A stretch of 8,895 bases of DNA. Origin: Flavobacteriales bacterium. GTDB taxonomy: Bacteria > Bacteroidota > Bacteroidia > Flavobacteriales > Flavobacteriaceae. The stretch is from contig WGAP01000039.1 of the NCBI GenBank assembly GCA_015494775.1, forward strand, positions 1 through 8,895. The letters run 5' to 3'. The position numbers and the translations under genes are program-made. Below the pieces are notes generated by a model. That model saw nothing but the letters and a program-made list of their open reading frames with translations, was not told the origin of the DNA and searched no databases. Below, piece after piece: positions 1-6,863 of the stretch; position 1 is the stretch's first letter; each line of letters starts with the position of its first letter.

Positions 1-1005
1 GGGCGATATGATTTCCCATTCCACAAAGGGAATTTGCATGCCTTCGAGCGTGTCGAACCGGTATTCCTTGGCATCGGCGGCGGGCGTATCCATCAGCACA
101 AGCCGCGATGCCTGTCGTAGCAACACTTTATCGCCGGCTTTGTTGTAAATCTTTTTGGAGGTTTCGGCGGTGGTCAGGCCGTAAACCGCCGGCCAGTCGG
201 TAAAGCCGTGCGGAGACAGCCATTCGTGGAGCAACAAGCGGTTTAAGGGCGCGGGCGGCAGTTGGGCCGTATCCACGTATTCGCCGTTCTCGTCCTGCCG
301 GACGATACGATTGCGCAGCGATTCGAACCACGCGTTTTGGGCCGCGGCGGACATACGCAACAGTTCCATGGTTTCGGTCATTTTGTGCTTGAACCCGGGC
401 GAAAGTTCACGGAGCAACGGGATAAGCCGGTGCCGGATACGGTTACGTAAATATTTGTCGCTCAGGTTGCTAAGGTCTTCCCGCCAAGGGATGCCTTCGC
501 CGCGGGCAAAGTTTTCCAATTCATCGCGAAACAGGCCCGTAAGCGGGCGGCGGATACGCCCGGTTTCGCCTATGCCCGTCAGGCCGCGAATGCCCGTGCC
601 GCGTAGCAGGTTGATAAAAAAACTTTCGATGGCATCGTCGGAATGATGTGCGGTAAGCAATACGGTGTAGCCGTGCATTTGCATCAAGCGGTCGAAAAAG
701 GCGTAGCGCAGCCGCCGGGCTTCCAATTGGATGTTTTTTTTCGTGTCCACAGGACAACGTTCCACATGCAAGCGTAACGCATGCTTTTGTGCATAATTAT
801 GCACCAATTGCTCGTCGGCATCGCTTGCGCCGCCACGAAGTTGAAAATTGCAATGGGCCAGACCGAACCGGTAGCCGCCACGCCGCATCAGTTCGGTGAG
901 CACCATACTATCCACCCCGCCCGATACGGCTACCAAATAATATTGGCCCGACGCACCGGGAATACGATGCATGTTTTCGGTAAAAATTTTTTCGACGCGC
1001 TTCAT
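1..1005 (-). CDS. tilS: tRNA(Ile)-lysidine synthase TilS, C-terminus cut by window edge
   Basis: TilS uses ATP to attach lysine to C34 of the tRNA-Ile that reads AUA codons, changing its anticodon and its charging identity in the cytoplasm. The 335 visible residues carry the family signature. The PP-loop SGGVDS is at residues 28-33, HCNFQLRG at 51-58, AHHSDD at 119-124, LLRGTGIRGL at 133-142, and REDLSN at 175-180, followed by RNRIRH at 187-192. After the AHHSDD block the protein reads AIES where many homologues read a variant ending ET, which is a mild change. Family members are commonly about 430-450 residues, so roughly the last 100 residues (part of the C-terminal tRNA-binding region) lie outside the window. 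The ATG at 1005 is the natural start because an in-frame TAA lies four codons upstream at 1015-1017. It is the last visible gene of the kinase/regulator/rsmE block and is preceded by two hairpins. Identification is firm. Confidence 0.95.
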   Translation of the reverse strand, partial: MKRVEKIFTENMHRIPGASGQYYLVAVSGGVDSMVLTELMRRGGYRFGLAHCNFQLRGGASDADEQLVHNYAQKHALRLHVERCPVDTKKNIQLEARRLRYAFFDRLMQMHGYTVLLTAHHSDDAIESFFINLLRGTGIRGLTGIGETGRIRRPLTGLFRDELENFARGEGIPWREDLSNLSDKYLRNRIRHRLIPLLRELSPGFKHKMTETMELLRMSAAAQNAWFESLRNRIVRQDENGEYVDTAQLPPAPLNRLLLHEWLSPHGFTDWPAVYGLTTAETSKKIYNKAGDKVLLRQASRLVLMDTPAADAKEYRFDTLEGMQIPFVEWEIISP

Positions 1006-1017
1006 AGGAGCAAGTTA

Positions 1018-1042
1018 CGTATTTTTCCTGCGGAAAAATACG
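1018..1042 (-). promoter_or_regulatory. 11-bp perfect hairpin just upstream of tilS
   Basis: Positions 1018-1028 (CGTATTTTTCC) and 1032-1042 (GGAAAAATACG) are exact reverse complements with a 3-base loop. On the tilS transcript the stem ends 12 bases before the start codon, so it could limit ribosome access or mark an RNA-processing site. No T-run follows on the minus strand, so it is not a standard intrinsic terminator. The structure is directly visible; the role is inferred. Confidence 0.5.
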
Positions 1043-1052
1043 CCGATGATTG

Positions 1053-1069
1053 CCGGAAATGTTTTCCGG
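1053..1069 (-). promoter_or_regulatory. 7-bp hairpin after the small ORF stop codon
   Basis: CCGGAAA (1053-1059) and TTTCCGG (1063-1069) pair perfectly around a 3-base loop. On the minus strand the stem begins two bases after the TAA of the 25-residue ORF, so a ribosome stopping there would cover it. Its GGAAAA and TTTCC segments can also pair with the arms of the 1018-1042 hairpin, so the two could form alternative structures. No T-run follows. Function is inferred only. Confidence 0.4.
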
Positions 1070-1071
1070 TA

Positions 1072-1149
1072 TTATGCGCGGCTGTAATACCAGATGGCAG
1101 CCACAAGCAGCGTGGTCCAAAAAACGAAACGCAGCAGTTTGGCTAACAT
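1072..1149 (-). CDS. possible 25-residue single-pass membrane peptide
   Basis: This ORF lies in the 156-base gap between rsmE and tilS. It starts with ATG 12 bases after the rsmE stop codon, with an A-rich upstream stretch (CGAAAA) typical of start sites in this phylum, and ends at TAA. The product begins MLAKLLRFVFWTTLLVAAIW and ends YYSRA. Basic residues at positions 4 and 7 precede an uninterrupted hydrophobic stretch of about 15 residues (8-22), the pattern of a small inner-membrane peptide. I recognise no family. It could instead be a leader peptide, since it ends directly against a hairpin upstream of tilS, or a chance ORF. Very short hydrophobic ORFs can arise by chance, so confidence is moderate to low. 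It is probably co-transcribed with rsmE. Confidence 0.4.
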   Translation of the reverse strand: MLAKLLRFVFWTTLLVAAIWYYSRA

Positions 1150-1161
1150 TTTTCGTTCGGT

Positions 1162-1863
1162 TTAAGCATTTCCGTAGTAGAGACAAACCGCAGCCACACC
1201 GGCGGTTTCGGTACGCAAGCGGTTCCGGCCCAGTCGAATGGCGTGAATGTGTGCCGCTTCCAGGCGTTTCCGTTCCGCGGGCGAAAAGCCGCCTTCGGGG
1301 CCGATGAGCACCGAAGCGGACGGACTTTGTACATAAAGGTCATTGGCGGGCTTTTCGGATTTGCACAAGGCGGCAAAAAGCGGGTTGGATTCGTCCAAAA
1401 CTTCATCCCATTTTTTCCAGGGATGCAAGCGGGGTTTGTAAAGCCGCATACTTTGTTTGAGCGCCGAAATGATAATTTTTTCCAAACGTTCGAAATTGAG
1501 TTTGGAGCGTTCGCCGAAATCGGTATGTACGGGCGTTATTTCCCATACGCCCAGTTCCACGGCCTTTTCCAGGAACCATTCGAAGCGGTCGATGCTTTTG
1601 GGCGGTGCAATGTAAACATGCAAGCGCCGCGGGGGCGGGTCGAAATGGCGGGTTTCCACCACCCGGGCCGTCAGCCGGTTGGCATTGGCAGCGACGATGC
1701 GGCTGCGGCAAAGATTGCCGCGGCCGTCGGTGATGTAAATTTCGTCGCCTTCGCGCTTGCGTAGCACTTTGAACAAATGCCGGCTCTCGAAGGTATCGAA
1801 CCGGATGAGTTCGCCTTCGATAGAGCCGGCATAAAACAATTGTCCGGACGGAATATCCGTCAT
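1162..1863 (-). CDS. rsmE: 16S rRNA (uracil-1498 N3)-methyltransferase RsmE
   Basis: RsmE uses S-adenosylmethionine to methylate N3 of U1498 in 16S rRNA, near the decoding site of the 30S subunit. The 233-residue length is normal for the family. An N-terminal PUA-like RNA-binding domain (about residues 1-72, with RHLFKVLR at 28-35) precedes the SPOUT methyltransferase domain. Visible SPOUT marks are KAVELG at 100-105, the ERS of FGERSK at 118-120, the Q137-S138-R140 segment, the cofactor-loop motif GPEGGFS at 188-194, and LGRNRLRTETA at 211-221, which closes the trefoil knot. The ATG at 1863 lies 6 bases after the response-regulator stop codon, so the two are almost certainly on one transcript; the small ORF and tilS follow. 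Nothing appears broken. Identification is firm. Confidence 0.95.
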   Translation of the reverse strand: MTDIPSGQLFYAGSIEGELIRFDTFESRHLFKVLRKREGDEIYITDGRGNLCRSRIVAANANRLTARVVETRHFDPPPRRLHVYIAPPKSIDRFEWFLEKAVELGVWEITPVHTDFGERSKLNFERLEKIIISALKQSMRLYKPRLHPWKKWDEVLDESNPLFAALCKSEKPANDLYVQSPSASVLIGPEGGFSPAERKRLEAAHIHAIRLGRNRLRTETAGVAAVCLYYGNA

Positions 1864-1869
1864 GGCGGC

Positions 1870-2613
1870 TTATTCTTCGGCTTCGCCTTCCGAAGCTTTG
1901 TTTTCTTCGTCGGGATTGTTGGCCACCAGGCGGAAGCCTTCGCCGTGGATGTTTACGATAGCCACATTGGGGTCTTTGGCCAGGTATTTACGCAATTTGG
2001 CAATGTAAACGTCCATACTGCGGGACGTGAAATAGTTGTCATCCATCCAAATTTGCGTAAGGGCCAATTCCCGCGGCATCAAATCGTTCATATATTCGGC
2101 CAGCAGTTTGAGCAACTTGGCTTCCTTGGGCGATAGTTTTTGGGGTTCTTCGTCTTTGTATTGCAAAAGGCGAAGTTTGGAATCGAATTTGAAATCGCCG
2201 ATTTTGAAGTGTTGTTGCTTGCTGCGGTTGTCGGTGGTTTTGACACTGCGGCTGATGAGCGATTTGATTTTGTAAAGCAAAACCTCGGAATCGAAGGGTT
2301 TGGTAACGTAATCGTCGGCACCCGATTGATAACCTTTGATCACGTCGTCTTTCATGGAACGGGCCGTGATAAAGATAATCGGGATGTTTTGGTCGCGCTT
2401 ACGGATTTCGGTAGCCAGCGTAAAGCCGTCTTTGTAGGGCATCATTACGTCCAACAGCACCAGGTTGAAATCATTGTTTTTGAATTTTTCCAAGCCGTCG
2501 ATGCCGTTGGTAGCCAATTCCACGTCGTAACCGTTCAGACGCAGAAAATCACGAAGCATCGGTCCGAAATTCGGATCGTCTTCGACGAGCAGGATTCTTT
2601 TTTTAGTTTCCAT
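1870..2613 (-). CDS. rprY: OmpR-family response regulator, RprY-like
   Basis: This 247-residue DNA-binding response regulator is the likely partner of the histidine kinase 39 bases upstream. The receiver domain (about residues 6-121) has the acidic pocket E11-D12-D13, phospho-acceptor D55 in LLLDVMMP-like context (VLLDVMMP), T83, the switch aromatic Y102 and K105. A winged-helix domain (about 136-230) includes the TSRSMDVYIAKLRKYL recognition segment and an HGEGFRLV wing, both very like RprY of Bacteroides. The last 16 or so residues form an acidic tail (PDEENKASEGEAEE). RprX/RprY in Bacteroides is a known two-component system; the exact targets here cannot be read from sequence. The gene is followed after 6 bases by rsmE. 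The family call is firm; the symbol rests on remembered similarity and should be read as RprY-like. Confidence 0.9.
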   Translation of the reverse strand: METKKRILLVEDDPNFGPMLRDFLRLNGYDVELATNGIDGLEKFKNNDFNLVLLDVMMPYKDGFTLATEIRKRDQNIPIIFITARSMKDDVIKGYQSGADDYVTKPFDSEVLLYKIKSLISRSVKTTDNRSKQQHFKIGDFKFDSKLRLLQYKDEEPQKLSPKEAKLLKLLAEYMNDLMPRELALTQIWMDDNYFTSRSMDVYIAKLRKYLAKDPNVAIVNIHGEGFRLVANNPDEENKASEGEAEE

Positions 2614-2652
2614 AATACTTGATTTTAGTGTTAGTTTTATTGTTATTTACCG

Positions 2653-4143
2653 TTAGAAATCTTGTTTGGTTACGGGAAAATAAAGGTAAAAGGTCGTGCC
2701 TTTGCCTTCTTCGCTTTCGATATACACATGTGCCTTCACATGGTCGAGCACTTGTTTGACAAAGGTCAGGCCGATGCCGTGGCCTTTGACATTATGCACA
2801 TCGCCCGTGGGTTTGCGGAAAAATTTGTCGAACACGTGTTTTTGCACGGTTTTGTTCATACCCACGCCGTTGTCTTTGAACTCCACCACCACGAACTTAC
2901 CGCGATTGTAGGTGCGGATTTGAATCACCGGTTCCTTGGCGGAATATTTGATGGCATTATCAATCAGGTTGATAAACACCCGTTGCAGCATCATGGGGTC
3001 GCCGTAAACGGTGTCCCTTTCGGCCGAAGGTTCGAAATAAATTTTTCCGTTATGGTCTTCCAGTATCAAACTCATGTGATCGATGGCTTCTTCTATGATT
3101 TCATTTAACGAAACAAGTTCATCGTTCCAAACCATACGGTTTTGTTCCATCCGCCCCAGCATAAGGATTTTTTCCACCTGGTCGAGCATGCGTTTGTTTT
3201 CGTCCTTCAATTTTTTCAGATATGTTTTGGCCATATCCGGGTTATTCAATATGGCGGGATTACGCAAGGTGTCGATAATCAAATTCATGGTGGCAATGGG
3301 CGTTTTGAATTCGTGCGTAATGTTGTTGATAAAATCCGTTTTCATCCGGGCCAAATATTTTTGCCGGATCAATTGGTAAACCGTGTAAAAATAAACGGCA
3401 ATGAGGATAATTACGAACAAGGTGCCCAATAGCGCCACATAGTAAATGGTGCGGGTATAAACTTTATTTTTGGGCAAACTGAGCGATAAGGTATATTTGG
3501 AATTACTGCCGGCAAATTGTAGAACGGGATATTGAATATAGAGCCGTTTCTTATTGTTCAAACTAAACTTCGCACTATGCACCGGCGTCAACAGGCCGTC
3601 GTCCAGAACGGCAAACTCGAAAGGCATATTGATGGAACGTTTATGCAAGGCCGAAGTGATCCATTGACGTAAATCGGTCGAGTCGATACGACGTTGAACG
3701 GGAAACATCGATAGGGTGTTGAGCATGTACAGGTAAAGCGTTTTTTCCTGCAAATCACTCAACTGATTTTCGATAAAACGACTGGATGCACGCCAAAGAC
3801 TGTCGGTCCAATCGGTGGATATATTGCGGTCGTTTAGCGGGTAATGCTTTCGTTCGAGCAATTCCTTATAAATGCGTCGAATGCTGTCCTGTTGTTGCGA
3901 AGTGATGTTATGTATTTCCTTAAATTTATCGGCAAATTCAAAGTCGGGATTTTCCATAATGTTTTTCATTTCCCGGGCCTGGATTTTGTTATCCACTTCG
4001 GCCAGGGCCTCGCGCGCCGACAATGTGATTTGATTTTCGAGCAATTGTTTTTCCTTGCGAATAAAAAATATTTGAATAAGCACAATGCCCACCAGGGAAA
4101 AGGTCAGCAAATAACTAATCCAAATATTTAATCGGTGTTTCAC
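2653..4143 (-). CDS. rprX: membrane sensor histidine kinase, RprX-like
   Basis: This sensor autophosphorylates on histidine and would pass phosphate to the response regulator just downstream. Numbering from the GTG at 4143 (496 residues): a first membrane helix spans about 5-28, a roughly 200-residue periplasmic sensor region has no domain I recognise, and a second helix spans about 233-257. The H-box THEFKTP contains phospho-acceptor H277. The ATPase domain shows the N-box (N392, N396), DNGVGM at 424-429, an F-box, and GHGIGL at 454-459. Only about 20 residues separate helix 2 from H277, so there is no HAMP domain. The frame can be extended to a TTG at 4158, but that would put the promoter -7 element inside the coding region, so I prefer the GTG. 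That choice implies an mRNA with almost no leader. The kinase call is firm; the start is less certain. Confidence 0.9.
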   Translation of the reverse strand: MKHRLNIWISYLLTFSLVGIVLIQIFFIRKEKQLLENQITLSAREALAEVDNKIQAREMKNIMENPDFEFADKFKEIHNITSQQQDSIRRIYKELLERKHYPLNDRNISTDWTDSLWRASSRFIENQLSDLQEKTLYLYMLNTLSMFPVQRRIDSTDLRQWITSALHKRSINMPFEFAVLDDGLLTPVHSAKFSLNNKKRLYIQYPVLQFAGSNSKYTLSLSLPKNKVYTRTIYYVALLGTLFVIILIAVYFYTVYQLIRQKYLARMKTDFINNITHEFKTPIATMNLIIDTLRNPAILNNPDMAKTYLKKLKDENKRMLDQVEKILMLGRMEQNRMVWNDELVSLNEIIEEAIDHMSLILEDHNGKIYFEPSAERDTVYGDPMMLQRVFINLIDNAIKYSAKEPVIQIRTYNRGKFVVVEFKDNGVGMNKTVQKHVFDKFFRKPTGDVHNVKGHGIGLTFVKQVLDHVKAHVYIESEEGKGTTFYLYFPVTKQDF

Positions 4144-4147
4144 GGGG

Positions 4148-4178
4148 CAAAGATACAAAAAAATCGTATCGTTGTCAA
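4148..4178 (-). promoter_or_regulatory. Bacteroidota primary-sigma promoter for the kinase operon
   Basis: On the minus strand, TTG (4178-4176) is followed by a 20-base spacer and TATCTTTG (4155-4148). This matches the published Bacteroidota consensus of TTG at -33 and TAnnTTTG at -7 with about 19-21 bases between. Only four C residues separate the -7 element from the GTG start at 4143. It lies in the AT-rich 105-base gap after coaE, the only large gap in the minus-strand genes, and so probably drives the kinase, regulator, rsmE and tilS. Confidence 0.75.
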
Positions 4179-4248
4179 AATATTTTTATTAATTTTCCAA
4201 ATAATAGGATTATAAATTCAAAAAATTATAATTTTCAATGATAATATT

Positions 4249-4857
4249 TTAATTGGAAAGGATGTTTTGATGAATTTCCGTTATTTTTTCTCGTAGGGAT
4301 TTAATATTTTGTGAATTTTCGAGCCGGATTATTGCCACATCCGTATTCGGGAACTTTTGCTTTCCGCTTTGCATTCTATCGCGTATATGCGCTTCGCTCC
4401 ACGAAGGATTTCTTTTCCTAATACGCTCAATGCGCGTGTTTTCATCGGCATTTACCCAAATAATTTTATCGCAAAACCTGTCCATGCCCGATTTTATCAA
4501 AACGGCATTTTCCAGCAGCACATAGGGTGCGGATTGTTTTTGTAACCATTTCTTAAAATCCGAATGAACCGCGGGATGCACCATTTGCTCCAACTTTTTC
4601 AATGCCCGGGCATCGGCAAATACCTTTTGACCCAAATAGGCCCGGTTTAGTCGCCCGTTTTCGTCATAACTTTCGTTTCCAAAACTTTCCTTGATTCTGC
4701 GGCGTAATCCGGCGTCGGTTTCCATCAATTGTTTGGCACGGTCATCGGCATAATAAACCGGAATGCCGAATTGTTTGGCGAAAATATCCGCCACGGTGCT
4801 TTTGCCGCTTCCGATGGGGCCGGTGAGTCCCACCACCAAAGGTTTTCGTTTTTTCAT
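4249..4857 (-). CDS. coaE: dephospho-CoA kinase CoaE
   Basis: CoaE phosphorylates the 3'-hydroxyl of dephospho-CoA with ATP, the last step of coenzyme A synthesis, in the cytoplasm. The 202 residues match the usual size. The Walker A loop is GPIGSGKST at 13-21. YYADDRAKQLM (35-45) corresponds to the family's substrate-binding DAD region, and the HP dipeptide is at 94-95. The lid region holds RIERIRKRN (132-140) and RMQSGKQKFPNTD (161-173), followed by an AIIRLENS strand. The stretch after RMQ differs from the common RMxxQ pattern (it reads SGKQKF) but ends in the expected aspartate region, so I expect an active enzyme. It starts 3 bases after the ybbR stop codon and is therefore translated from the same transcript. 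The stop is followed by an AT-rich gap with no strong terminator. Confidence 0.95.
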   Translation of the reverse strand: MKKRKPLVVGLTGPIGSGKSTVADIFAKQFGIPVYYADDRAKQLMETDAGLRRRIKESFGNESYDENGRLNRAYLGQKVFADARALKKLEQMVHPAVHSDFKKWLQKQSAPYVLLENAVLIKSGMDRFCDKIIWVNADENTRIERIRKRNPSWSEAHIRDRMQSGKQKFPNTDVAIIRLENSQNIKSLREKITEIHQNILSN

Positions 4858-4860
4858 TTT

Positions 4861-5775
4861 TCAATGTTTGATTTGCAGGTAATCCACCCGGTCGGGGCGG
4901 AGTTCCACATCAAAAACATCGGCAGGTTTTTGCGCTATGCGCAAAGGAATTTTTTCGGTTCCGTTCGGAGCGCCGTCCAGGGTGATTTTCCATGATGTAG
5001 TATCCTGCACCGGCGAACGCCATTTTTTGTAATACACCCGGACGTTTGCCGGCAGAATGACAATTTTGTTTTTCCATTGCGGGGGAATGCTTACCGGTAC
5101 GTCGGTATGGGCCCGGGCAAACGGCACGAGCTTAATTTTGATTTTTCCGCCTTCGGGAATAATGAGCCGGCCCGGCTTTTGCGCCCAACGGAATTCCAAC
5201 AAACTGTCCCCGGGGTGAACCCGAAAGGTAGCGGGCTCAATGCTTAATTTCAAAGGAGAACGAATTTTACCGGCCGACAGCACCGTGACCGTATCGGGAA
5301 CCACCTGCATACGCCGAACGGCATATCCGTCGGGCGTAATGATTTCGGGGTTAATGTTTGTGCGAACTTGCCGGATATGCGTATATTTTTTTCGTCCCGG
5401 ATTTTCGATTAAAAAACTTTTCAGCACAAGGTTGCTATCCTTAAAATACCGGAAAACAAATTTATCGGTCAATTCCTTGCTCGTGTATGGCCGGAAAGCC
5501 AAACGCAGTTCGGGTTTTTCGAAACCCGCCCGCAACCATTTCCAACCGGTGGCCCGGATTTCCAAGCGCAGCGTGTCGGTAAAGAGCGAATCGGGTAAGA
5601 GCCGGCCGCCTTGGCCGGTATAATGCACCGGAACGGATAGGTCGGTACGGTAGGTTTTGTTCATTTTCAGAACAAACCACATCAGGGCCGAAAGCAGGAT
5701 AAAAAGCAATACACTCTTCAAATCGTTGTGACGCAGGAAAAAATCGCGGATATTTTGCACCCAGGTTTTACGCAT
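4861..5775 (-). CDS. YbbR-like (CdaR family) membrane-anchored protein
   Basis: This 304-residue protein has a short basic cytoplasmic N-terminus, one membrane helix (about residues 19-37, SVLLFILLSALMWFVLK) and a long extracytoplasmic region rich in beta-strand-like segments, the layout of YbbR-domain proteins. Two or more YbbR-like repeats are suggested by recurring VPV segments (for example VPVHYTGQ near 48-55) and by strands with alternating hydrophobic residues, but the family is weakly conserved and I see no catalytic motif. In Firmicutes the related CdaR binds and modulates the diadenylate cyclase CdaA; no cyclase gene lies in this window, so that role should not be assumed. The ATG overlaps the end of the glycosyltransferase by 8 bases (ATGCGTAA), and coaE follows after 3 bases. 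The pairing with coaE is, from memory, common in Bacteroidota and strengthens the call. Confidence 0.75.
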   Translation of the reverse strand: MRKTWVQNIRDFFLRHNDLKSVLLFILLSALMWFVLKMNKTYRTDLSVPVHYTGQGGRLLPDSLFTDTLRLEIRATGWKWLRAGFEKPELRLAFRPYTSKELTDKFVFRYFKDSNLVLKSFLIENPGRKKYTHIRQVRTNINPEIITPDGYAVRRMQVVPDTVTVLSAGKIRSPLKLSIEPATFRVHPGDSLLEFRWAQKPGRLIIPEGGKIKIKLVPFARAHTDVPVSIPPQWKNKIVILPANVRVYYKKWRSPVQDTTSWKITLDGAPNGTEKIPLRIAQKPADVFDVELRPDRVDYLQIKH

Positions 5776-6796
5776 CGTTCATTTTATTTTTCTCCGCAAA
5801 AAACATTCCGGGAAAGGCCTTTCGCGGATTTTTTCCCAAGATAAACAACTTAAACCATCCTTGCAAAAATCCCAAGGCATAGCCCGTTTGTTGGACAAAC
5901 ATCAGGAATAAGGCCTGCAAAGCAAGTAGCGGATTGGCGCTTCGCAGCATAAATTCCACATAAGCACACAGCACATAGGCCGCCCACGTCCAGCGAAAAA
6001 ACCAAGGGCCGGTTACGGCCGTTAAGGTCCACAAAACAAATACTGCGGGTGCCAAATAAACCGGCGAAAAATATTGCGGAAATATGCGGGTAAGTATGGC
6101 CCTGGCCCTTCCGAAGCGCAAAACCTGTTTCCAAAAGCTGCCCAGGTTTATTCGCCGCTTGTGAAAAACCTGCAATTCCGGCACGGCCACCGTACGGAAT
6201 CCCGCATCCCAAGCACGGTAAACCCACTCGGGATCTTCGCCCGGGTGCATATCCGAAAAACCGCCGATTTGTTCCCATACATCGCGGCGGACAACCATAT
6301 TGAAACTACGCGGCACAAAACGTCCGGTGCTTTTTTTGGCGCCACGAATGCCGCCGGTGGTGCAAAAGGATGTCATCGTCAAATCCACAGCTTTCTGGAA
6401 GCCGGTAAAGCTTCGGTCCGATGCATCGCTTCCGCCCAGCATGCCTGCGCGAGGAAATTGTTCCACGGCCCGCATCAATTTTTCGAAATAATCCGCGGGC
6501 AAAAGCACATCCGAATCCAGGATAACAAAATACCGCCCACGGGCCCTTTCCATGGCTGCATTGCGCGCGGCGCCCGGGCCGGCGTTGGCCTGGCGAAAAT
6601 AGTTTACGGGCAAATCCCCGTATTGTTCCGCAACCGGCCGGATGTTTTCGGAACTTCCGTCGTCTGCTACAATGATTTCATAAGTAGCATCCGTTTTGTC
6701 CATCGCACGGAACGAGTCCAAAAGCTCGGCCAATTCATCCGCACGGTTATACACCGGAATAATAAACGAAAAATCGATGCCGGAACCCTTTTTCAT
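5768..6796 (-). CDS. family 2 glycosyltransferase with C-terminal membrane helices
   Basis: This 342-residue enzyme is predicted to move a sugar from a nucleotide-sugar to an acceptor at the inner membrane, probably for a surface glycan or glycolipid; donor and acceptor cannot be read from sequence. The GT-A fold shows FSFIIPVYNR at 9-18, ADDGSS at 44-49, the NAGPGAARN turn at 71-79, the metal-binding DSD at 94-96, and GED at 186-188, where the catalytic base is expected. Three hydrophobic segments (about 246-267, 270-284 and 290-320) anchor it. The frame stays open upstream to an ATG at 6946, but those 50 extra residues are basic, unlike the family, and overlap the oppositely oriented peptidase start and its promoter. 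I therefore chose the ATG at 6796, six residues before the fold begins. It overlaps ybbR by 8 bases. Confidence 0.88.
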   Translation of the reverse strand: MKKGSGIDFSFIIPVYNRADELAELLDSFRAMDKTDATYEIIVADDGSSENIRPVAEQYGDLPVNYFRQANAGPGAARNAAMERARGRYFVILDSDVLLPADYFEKLMRAVEQFPRAGMLGGSDASDRSFTGFQKAVDLTMTSFCTTGGIRGAKKSTGRFVPRSFNMVVRRDVWEQIGGFSDMHPGEDPEWVYRAWDAGFRTVAVPELQVFHKRRINLGSFWKQVLRFGRARAILTRIFPQYFSPVYLAPAVFVLWTLTAVTGPWFFRWTWAAYVLCAYVEFMLRSANPLLALQALFLMFVQQTGYALGFLQGWFKLFILGKNPRKAFPGMFFAEKNKMNDA

Positions 6797-6801
6797 ACGC
6801 T

Positions 6802-6809
6802 CAAAGATA
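6802..6809 (-). promoter_or_regulatory. -7 element (TATCTTTG) for the glycosyltransferase operon
   Basis: TATCTTTG on the minus strand matches the Bacteroidota TAnnTTTG -7 consensus and is identical to the element before the histidine kinase. It ends 5 bases before the ATG at 6796, implying a leaderless or nearly leaderless mRNA. No TTG lies at the expected -33 position (about 6830-6832 reads AAT on this strand), so the promoter is incomplete by consensus. Confidence 0.5.
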
Positions 6810-6855
6810 CGGAAAAAGCGTGGGCACGCATTTTTATTGCTTTCCGGATTTGCGC

Positions 6856-6863
6856 TACCTTTG
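6856..6863 (+). promoter_or_regulatory. -7 element (TACCTTTG) for oligopeptidase B
   Basis: TACCTTTG fits the TAnnTTTG consensus and stands 23 bases before the ATG at 6887, leaving a leader of about 15-20 bases that is A-rich (AAAAGAAAAA) as is common in this phylum. No TTG sits at the ideal spacing; one occurs at 6837-6839 with only 16 bases between. The expected -33 zone falls on that of the divergent glycosyltransferase promoter. Confidence 0.5.

Noticed and set aside
1243..1764. 173-residue plus-strand ORF opposite rsmE
   Set aside because: It is an antisense shadow of rsmE with no domain signal of its own.
4222..4235. 14-base AT-only palindrome (AAAATTATAATTTT) after coaE
   Set aside because: As a hairpin it has at most five A-T pairs, and such palindromes are expected by chance in this AT-rich gap, so I do not call a terminator.
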